A DNA stretch of 9,516 nucleotides, from NCBI GenBank assembly GCA_041640715.1, contig JBEPZU010000024.1, positions 1 to 9,516 of the forward strand. Reading direction: 5' to 3'. This document shows positions 5,031 through 9,516 of the stretch, piece by piece. Position numbers and translations under genes: made by a program. The notes below the pieces were generated by a model, which saw nothing but the letters and a program-made list of their open reading frames with translations, did no database searches and was not told where the DNA came from. Source of the stretch: DSFO01 sp041640715. Its GTDB lineage: Archaea; Thermoproteota; Thermoprotei; Gearchaeales; Gearchaeaceae. Position 1 is the first letter of the stretch. Each line of letters starts with the position of its first letter.

Positions 5031-6056
5031 TTATAATCCTAGAAGTGCAACGTCTTCTTCTTTAATTTCTACCCTCTCTCCTGTGTAAATTCCTATCTCA
5101 GGCATATCTGGCATTTCTATATCATATTGCTTTATCCTTGCCATTACCGCTTTAATTGAGTTGCCCCAAATCTTTCTTTTTTCTTCTAACGTTAAAACTC
5201 CCAATCCAGCATCTCTTGCTATCTCCTCCATTTTTCTATGGATATCCATGAATCCTGGAGGAAGCTTCCAAAATTCTTCTATAGGCTCCAACAATATAGG
5301 AGAAAGGAAAACGAATCCTGCTCTTAGTTGTCTAGTTATTTGGCTTTTTTCTTCTTCGCTTATCGAAGGTAGCTTTTTCTTAAGCATGTACCAAGTGAAA
5401 GCTAAGTGTCTAGCTTCATCCTTGTGGATGTTCAGAAATATATCTCTAAATACCTCATGCTTGGCTCTCTCAGCCATGCTCTTGAAAATAGTAGTAGCCC
5501 CTGTTTCAGCCATCATGAAAGAGGTGAATAGTATATGTAAAGGATACTTTTCCTCGCTTGCTTTCACGAAAGCTTTCCAATATCTTGAACCGTTGTAATA
5601 AATCCAGTTAATCGCTTTAAGGGCTTCTTCCTCAAAATTATTCCTTGGTTTCCATTTCCAAGGCCAGAAAGGACATAGTTTGTTGACGCATTTCATGCAG
5701 CATTCTTCATGTCTTCCTTCATCAAAAACTAATGAGGCAAACAGGAATTTAACAGGCTGTTCAGCGTGTGTTTCATAAGCCTTTATGAGCGCTTTGGCGA
5801 AAACAGGGGTTGCTCTTTCAAAAGTAGCCAACACTGAGAACCAATAACTGATAGCTATTTTCTGTTTTTCATCGAAATCTTTTGCATTAAGGGTATCCCA
5901 AGAGATGTCTGAGGCATTCCATTGCTCTTTTTTAGCTTTTTCGAATAGATCCATAAGCTCAGGTGTTTCGATTTCCCATTCTACAGGGAATATGTTAGGG
6001 GGTTGAATTGGAGGGGCTTCTAATAGTTTCCTTTCTTCTGCTTGGTTTTGTTCCAT
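5031..6056 (-). CDS. R2-like ferritin-fold di-iron carboxylate protein
   Basis: This 341-residue protein carries the six metal ligands of the ribonucleotide reductase R2/R2lox and di-iron oxidase superfamily: Glu80 (ATFERA), Glu113 and His116 (FDEGRHEE), Glu184 (MMAETGA), then Glu214 and His217 (KDEARH). Spacing (33, 71 and 30 between the glutamates) fits R2-like proteins. The N-terminal KAKKEQWNASDISWDTL resembles the segment before the helices in R2lox-type oxidases. The position four after the first His, a tyrosyl radical in classical R2, is Cys120. It belongs to a CCxxC....C cluster (119, 120, 123, 128). No R1 subunit gene is nearby and there is no R2-like C-terminal tail, so an oxygen-activating oxidase or oxygenase is more likely than nucleotide reduction. 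AurF-type N-oxygenase is a less good match. The gene diverges from the PhoU-like gene. Confidence 0.78.
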   Translation of the reverse strand: MEQNQAEERKLLEAPPIQPPNIFPVEWEIETPELMDLFEKAKKEQWNASDISWDTLNAKDFDEKQKIAISYWFSVLATFERATPVFAKALIKAYETHAEQPVKFLFASLVFDEGRHEECCMKCVNKLCPFWPWKWKPRNNFEEEALKAINWIYYNGSRYWKAFVKASEEKYPLHILFTSFMMAETGATTIFKSMAERAKHEVFRDIFLNIHKDEARHLAFTWYMLKKKLPSISEEEKSQITRQLRAGFVFLSPILLEPIEEFWKLPPGFMDIHRKMEEIARDAGLGVLTLEEKRKIWGNSIKAVMARIKQYDIEMPDMPEIGIYTGERVEIKEEDVALLGL

Positions 6057-6076
6057 ATCTCTATCTATTCTTCTAG

Positions 6077-6090
6077 GTATATAAATTTTT
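6077..6090 (-). promoter_or_regulatory. TATA box of the R2-like gene
   Basis: On the minus strand the sequence is AAAAATTTATATAC. TTTATATA (6085-6078) is centred about 26 nt before ATG 6056, the spacing for a leaderless archaeal transcript. It is separate from the TATA box of the divergent PhoU-like gene. Confidence 0.6.
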
Positions 6091-6129
6091 ATTCCTTCGT
6101 ATATATTAGTTTAAAAAAAATCCGGTAAA

Positions 6130-6142
6130 TTTATATATAACC
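6130..6142 (+). promoter_or_regulatory. TATA box of the AbrB-PhoU gene
   Basis: TTTATATATAACC is preceded by GGTAAA, which could act as the TFB-recognition element. It is centred about 34 nt before ATG 6169 and predicts a leader of a few nucleotides. A weaker CTATATTA (6144-6151) lies closer to the gene. Confidence 0.55.
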
Positions 6143-6168
6143 TCTATATTAATCTATAGTACATCTAT

Positions 6169-7170
6169 ATGGATAAAGAACCTCGAGTAAGAAGGGTTTG
6201 GAGACTTAAAGGAGGAAGCTATATAGTATCTTTGCCTAAGGAATGGGTGGAAAAACACAAATTAGAAGAAGTTTTAGTTTTAGCTGAACATAATGGTTCT
6301 CTGAAGTTACTCCCCAAAACGTTATACGATAAAAAAGAAGCAGTTATTGATCTAACAAAAATAAAGGATCCTGTTGTAGCAACCTATCATATATTAACTT
6401 CTTACATGCAAGGCTTTGATAGAATAAAAATTGTATCAGAAACTCCTATGGATGCCCAAACTAAGAAGAAGCTTCGCGATCTAAGAAGCGAAATGATAGG
6501 AGCGGACATTCTAGAAGAAAGGTCTGATTTGTTAATTTATGAAATCCTCTTGGATGTTTCCCAGCAAAGCGTGAATGAAACCATAAAGAGATTTAATGAT
6601 TTCATAGACGGGATTCATATAGATACAGTTAAATCTATAGAGAATTTCGATAAACGTGTAGCTGAAGAGATCCTAGGCAGGATTAAAGATGGTCTTAAAA
6701 AGTATAGATACTTAATAAGGCAAATAGCCGTAGCCTCGAGAAATCCTTTGATCTCTGAAAAAATAGGTATATTAGATAATAGACAGGCAATAGTCTATGG
6801 TACGGTTGCTGCTTATTTAAACAGAATGTTACATCATACGGCTGCTCCTAATCAATATTTGCTTAAATTAAATGAAGAAGATGTCGTTGCTAAGGATTAT
6901 GTGCTCAAGATCGCCGAAATCGCTTATAAAACGAGAAACAATTCTGTAAGCGCTTTCATCAATAAGGATTTGGATTTTGCTACAAAGGCGATGAAGTTCA
7001 TGGTGATAGTAAGGAATCTAGAGGAAGAATTGTTGAATTATTTCTCTACAGGGAAGATATCAGTAAACGCAGCGATAGTGTATTCAATGATGAGCAAGGA
7101 ATTCAGAAGAGTATGTGGATTTTCGGTAGGAGTTGCAGATGCTCTAGCAAATCTTCTCTTGGCTCCATGA
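6169..7170 (+). CDS. AbrB-PhoU domain regulator (archaeal phosphate-type)
   Basis: The 333-residue protein begins with a SpoVT/AbrB swapped-hairpin DNA-binding domain at about 6-50 (RVRRVWRLKGGSYIVSLPKE, then WVEKHKL), followed by a linker domain and an all-helical PhoU region from about 130 to the end. The two PhoU-type repeats show in KKYRYLIRQIAVASRNP with AAYLNRMLHHTAA (178-225) and in AIVYSMMSKEFRRV with SVGVADALANLL (302-330). This architecture and length are common in archaea, where it is annotated as a phosphate uptake regulator. The acidic metal-site residues of bacterial PhoU are only partly kept: LERIADH becomes LNRMLHH. No pst or phosphate transporter gene is in the window, so phosphate control is inferred from family. 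ATG 6169 follows a good TATA box. Confidence 0.85.
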   Translation: MDKEPRVRRVWRLKGGSYIVSLPKEWVEKHKLEEVLVLAEHNGSLKLLPKTLYDKKEAVIDLTKIKDPVVATYHILTSYMQGFDRIKIVSETPMDAQTKKKLRDLRSEMIGADILEERSDLLIYEILLDVSQQSVNETIKRFNDFIDGIHIDTVKSIENFDKRVAEEILGRIKDGLKKYRYLIRQIAVASRNPLISEKIGILDNRQAIVYGTVAAYLNRMLHHTAAPNQYLLKLNEEDVVAKDYVLKIAEIAYKTRNNSVSAFINKDLDFATKAMKFMVIVRNLEEELLNYFSTGKISVNAAIVYSMMSKEFRRVCGFSVGVADALANLLLAP

Positions 7171-7200
7171 TTAGCTTATAGATAAGTGTTTTGATATGTT

Positions 7201-7240
7201 CTTAAAAGGAAAAGAGGGTTATTTCTAAGGGGGAAAAAGA
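7201..7240 (-). terminator. T-rich tracts after the surface-protein gene
   Basis: Downstream of the NosD-like stop, the minus strand has CTTTTTCCCCC (7240-7230) and CTCTTTTCCTTTT (7216-7204). Archaeal termination favours such T runs, and there is no strong hairpin. The whole 78-bp gap between the two convergent genes is otherwise featureless. Confidence 0.35.
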
Positions 7241-7248
7241 TATTATTT

Positions 7249-9516
7249 TCAGGGAGTTTGTTTTAGCTTTCTCCTAGCGTAATATGCTACTAGGATTATT
7301 GTTGTTATTGCTATGATTGCTAATAGTAGGTATAGTAAGTTTGTGGGGAATAGAGTTTCTTTTGGAGAAGGTGATGGAGATAGCGTTGTTTCTGGTGTTG
7401 TTTCTGAAGGGAGTGATGGAGACAGCGTAGGAGACGGGGTAGGAGATGGGGATGTCGTGGGATATGTTTGTGTTTGCTCAATGAGCTGGAAGCTAATAAT
7501 TATTGTAGTATCACTTGTAAGCTGTATAGTCCCGTTCATCGGCATAGCTTCGTAGCCCTGTGGGAAGAGGATAGTATAGTTGTACACATCCTCCGGTAGG
7601 TAGAAGGTTATTTCAAGGCCTGTACTGTAATTTTCAATACTCGTTCCATTAGGAAAAGTTAATTTAACACCCCATTGAGTTCCCGAGGGTAGTTTCATTG
7701 TTTCATTTTGTCTGAATATTAAATTATACCATGTTGGAGTTGTTGGTGGTTTTTCTCTCCATGGTTCTATAAGTGGATATCTATCTATGTTGTTATCATT
7801 AATAACATATGGTGTGTCTCCTATCCCGTCACTGCCTGTTTCGTTCTGGTAGGGGCCTCTATACAAGTCAACACCAGTATAATCACTCCAGTAGTTTCCA
7901 CCAGAAGGGTATCCATCATCCCAAACATTAGGAAGGCTATCTGAAGTGCTGACTTGTTGTGTGTTATTTATAAAGTTATTATGATAAAACCTATTATTTG
8001 AGGAACCGTAGAGAGAAATACCATGCCAATTTAATGCTATATTGTTTCTAATTATAATATTATTTGAAGAACCACTAAGAACAATACCTCTTCCATTGTT
8101 TGTTATATTGTTTCCAATTATATTGTTATTGTTTGAATAATAAAATTCGATGCCAATCCATTTGTTTGCTAATATATTATTATCATTTATACTATTATTG
8201 TTTGAAGTACTAAGAGCAATACCATTCCAGCGGTTTGTTACTATATTGTTATTACTTATAATATTACTTGAAGAAGACTCATGAAGAGCAATACCTATTT
8301 CATTGTTTGTTACAGTGTTTCTAATTATATTGTTATTGTTTGAATTATGAAGATAAATACCAATCCATTCGTTTGCTGATATACTACTATTGCTTATATT
8401 ATTATCTGAAGAGTTCACGAGGTAAATGCCCCATACATTGTTTGCTATGATGCTTTCACTTATTTTTACATTTCTTGTTTCTAATAGTTCAACTCCAATG
8501 CTTGCATATGATAGGTTAAGGTTTTTTATAGTGATATTACTACATCTAACAAGTATGATTTGCCCAGCATCCTCTATAGTAATGTCTGAAGTATTTTCAA
8601 GATAAACTAAAGGCCTACCATTAACTAAATTATCAACAACAATATTATTATAGGAATACCTTACGAACAAACCATTCCTGACAAACACATTTCTAATTAT
8701 ACTATTATTGTTTGAAGAACCAAGAACAATACCATCCCAGCGGTTTGCTATTATATTGTTACTACTTATAATATTACCTAAAGAATGGTCAAGAGTGATG
8801 CCTTCCCCATTGTTTGTTATATTGTTTCTAATTATACTATTATTATTTGAATGATAAAGTTCAATACCAAACGATCCGTCTGATATATTATTATCACTTA
8901 TACTAGTATTGTCTGAATAATAAAGAGCAATACCATGCTGTTTGTTTGCTGATATATTATTACCGCTTATAATGTTACCTGAAGAACCATGAAGAGCAAT
9001 ACCTATTTCATTGTTTGTTACAGTGTTTCTAATTATATTGTTATTGTTTGAAAAATAAGGTTCAATACCAACCCATTTGTTTGCCGATATGTTATTATCG
9101 CTTATACTATTATTGTGTGAATAATAAAGAACAATACCATTCCAACGGTTTGTTACTATATTGTTATTACTTATAATATTACTTGAAGAACCACTAAGAG
9201 CAATACCTGCTTCATTGTTCGTTATATTGTTTCCAATTATATTGTTAGTATTTGAGATATTAAGATAAATACCAATCCGTCCGCCTGATATATTACTACT
9301 ACTTATACTATTATCTGAAGAATTCTCGAGATAGATACCACCATAGAAACCTGTAATTGTAATATTTTTTATTGTTATGTTTCTCCTGTTTGATAAGTCT
9401 ATTCCCTTGCCTGATCCCATTCCTTGGACAGTATGACCTGCTCCATCAAGCACTATATTATCTCTTTCAATAATAATTCCATCTGCAGGACTCACAATAT
9501 CATCTGTTAAGATGTA
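7249..9516 (-). CDS. NosD-type parallel beta-helix surface protein with C-terminal anchor (partial, start outside window)
   Basis: The frame is open to the window's right edge. Codons 9516-9496 read YILTDDI before the GTG at 9495, matching the usual NosD segment, so that GTG is internal and the true start and signal peptide lie outside. More than 750 residues are visible. From 9516 to about 7990 they form PbH1 beta-helix coils of about 23 residues with NNxIxxNxIxxN and GIxL patterns, very rich in Asn and in N-X-S/T sequons, suggesting heavy N-glycosylation. The NosD C-terminal motif follows (NNFINNT, GGNYWSDY, DGIGDTPY, DRYPL; about 7765-7985), then a beta-domain, a Ser/Thr/Pro stalk (about 7342-7476), one membrane helix (about 7276-7341) and a basic tail RRKLKQTP. 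This places the beta-helix outside the cell. Its ligand or enzymatic role is unknown; a sugar-binding or polysaccharide-acting surface protein is possible. Confidence 0.9.
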   Translation of the reverse strand, partial: YILTDDIVSPADGIIIERDNIVLDGAGHTVQGMGSGKGIDLSNRRNITIKNITITGFYGGIYLENSSDNSISSSNISGGRIGIYLNISNTNNIIGNNITNNEAGIALSGSSSNIISNNNIVTNRWNGIVLYYSHNNSISDNNISANKWVGIEPYFSNNNNIIRNTVTNNEIGIALHGSSGNIISGNNISANKQHGIALYYSDNTSISDNNISDGSFGIELYHSNNNSIIRNNITNNGEGITLDHSLGNIISSNNIIANRWDGIVLGSSNNNSIIRNVFVRNGLFVRYSYNNIVVDNLVNGRPLVYLENTSDITIEDAGQIILVRCSNITIKNLNLSYASIGVELLETRNVKISESIIANNVWGIYLVNSSDNNISNSSISANEWIGIYLHNSNNNNIIRNTVTNNEIGIALHESSSSNIISNNNIVTNRWNGIALSTSNNNSINDNNILANKWIGIEFYYSNNNNIIGNNITNNGRGIVLSGSSNNIIIRNNIALNWHGISLYGSSNNRFYHNNFINNTQQVSTSDSLPNVWDDGYPSGGNYWSDYTGVDLYRGPYQNETGSDGIGDTPYVINDNNIDRYPLIEPWREKPPTTPTWYNLIFRQNETMKLPSGTQWGVKLTFPNGTSIENYSTGLEITFYLPEDVYNYTILFPQGYEAMPMNGTIQLTSDTTIIISFQLIEQTQTYPTTSPSPTPSPTLSPSLPSETTPETTLSPSPSPKETLFPTNLLYLLLAIIAITTIILVAYYARRKLKQTP
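8221..8275. repeat. 55-bp direct repeat with one mismatch, copy A
   Basis: These bases match 9136-9190 with a single difference, G or A at the tenth position, 915 bp (305 codons) apart. They encode the coil NNNIVTNRWNGI. A third, more diverged relative lies at about 8731-8785 (NRWDGI). Confidence 0.8.
8280..8344. repeat. 65-bp direct repeat, copy A (within beta-helix gene)
   Basis: These 65 bases recur exactly at 8988-9052, 708 bp (236 codons) away and in the same frame. They encode NNNNIIRNTVTNNEIGIAL and neighbouring residues. Exact identity at the DNA level, including synonymous positions, goes beyond what protein-repeat similarity needs and suggests recent duplication or gene conversion. 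The flanks differ at once on both sides. Confidence 0.85.
8988..9052. repeat. 65-bp direct repeat, copy B (within beta-helix gene)
   Basis: Exact second copy of 8280-8344 in the same reading frame of the beta-helix gene. The next coils also correspond (NISANKWVGIEPYFSNNNNI here, NISANEWIGIYLHNSNNNNI near copy A). Confidence 0.85.
9136..9190. repeat. 55-bp direct repeat with one mismatch, copy B
   Basis: Second copy of 8221-8275. Its spacing from copy A (915 bp) differs from that of the 65-bp pair (708 bp), so the two repeats were not copied together as one block. Confidence 0.8.

Noticed and set aside
7175..7186. CTTAT-AG-ATAAG inverted repeat after the PhoU-like gene
   Set aside because: The loop is only two bases and the stem is five AT-rich pairs, too weak for a terminator or regulatory hairpin.
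7313..7555. 80-codon plus-strand frame of Gly, Asp, Ser and Val repeats
   Set aside because: It is the complement of the Ser/Thr/Pro stalk of the surface protein; the apparent repeat comes from that low-complexity coding sequence.
7990..9450. Regularly spaced repeats that at first look like a CRISPR or tandem-repeat array
   Set aside because: Repeats are in frame, imperfect, about 69 bp apart and encode beta-helix coils; there are no constant repeats with unique spacers.

Overview
The window looks like a scaffold piece from an AT-rich, probably thermophilic archaeon, most likely of the Thermoproteota or a related lineage. The support is a TFIIB-type cyclin-fold protein, an AbrB-PhoU regulator typical of archaea, an archaeal C/D box guide RNA, a membrane-anchored NosD-type surface protein, and TATA-like boxes about 20-34 nt upstream of start codons with no Shine-Dalgarno sequence, which points to leaderless or very short-leader mRNAs. 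The exact lineage cannot be told from these genes. A run of exactly 100 N (3415-3514) marks a scaffold join, so the two halves are adjacent only as far as the assembly is right.

Left part (1-3414): the tail of an unidentified gene (1-96) is followed on the opposite strand by a well-formed C/D box sRNA (96-154). Next come a YjbQ/UPF0047 protein (+), an imidazolonepropionase HutI (-), an aldo/keto reductase (+), a small DUF559/Vsr-like nuclease-fold protein (-), and the start of a TFIIB-like protein without a zinc ribbon (+), cut by the gap. hutI and the reductase diverge from one shared AT-rich promoter. yjbQ/hutI and reductase/DUF559 are convergent pairs whose 3' ends overlap by 4 and 15 bp.

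Right part (3515-9516): about 440 bp with no convincing gene lead to a ribbon-helix-helix protein with a V4R-like C-terminal domain (+). It overlaps by 7 bp the end of a divergent RpiB/LacAB-family protein (-). Upstream of that lies an R2-like ferritin-fold di-iron protein (-), divergent from the AbrB-PhoU regulator (+). The window closes with the last 2.27 kb of a very repetitive beta-helix surface protein (-) that runs off the right edge.

There is almost no operon structure: strands alternate nearly gene by gene, and most genes have their own TATA-like box. The neighbours therefore do not form an evident pathway. HutI has no histidine-degradation partners here, the PhoU protein has no Pst transporter, and the RpiB-like protein has no other sugar gene beside it. 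The best-supported item that a protein-only annotation would miss is the C/D sRNA. The most interesting proteins are the RHH/V4R-like protein, the R2-like protein with cysteine where R2 has its radical tyrosine, and the RpiB-like protein that has lost several isomerase residues. I see no clear new defence or mobile system.
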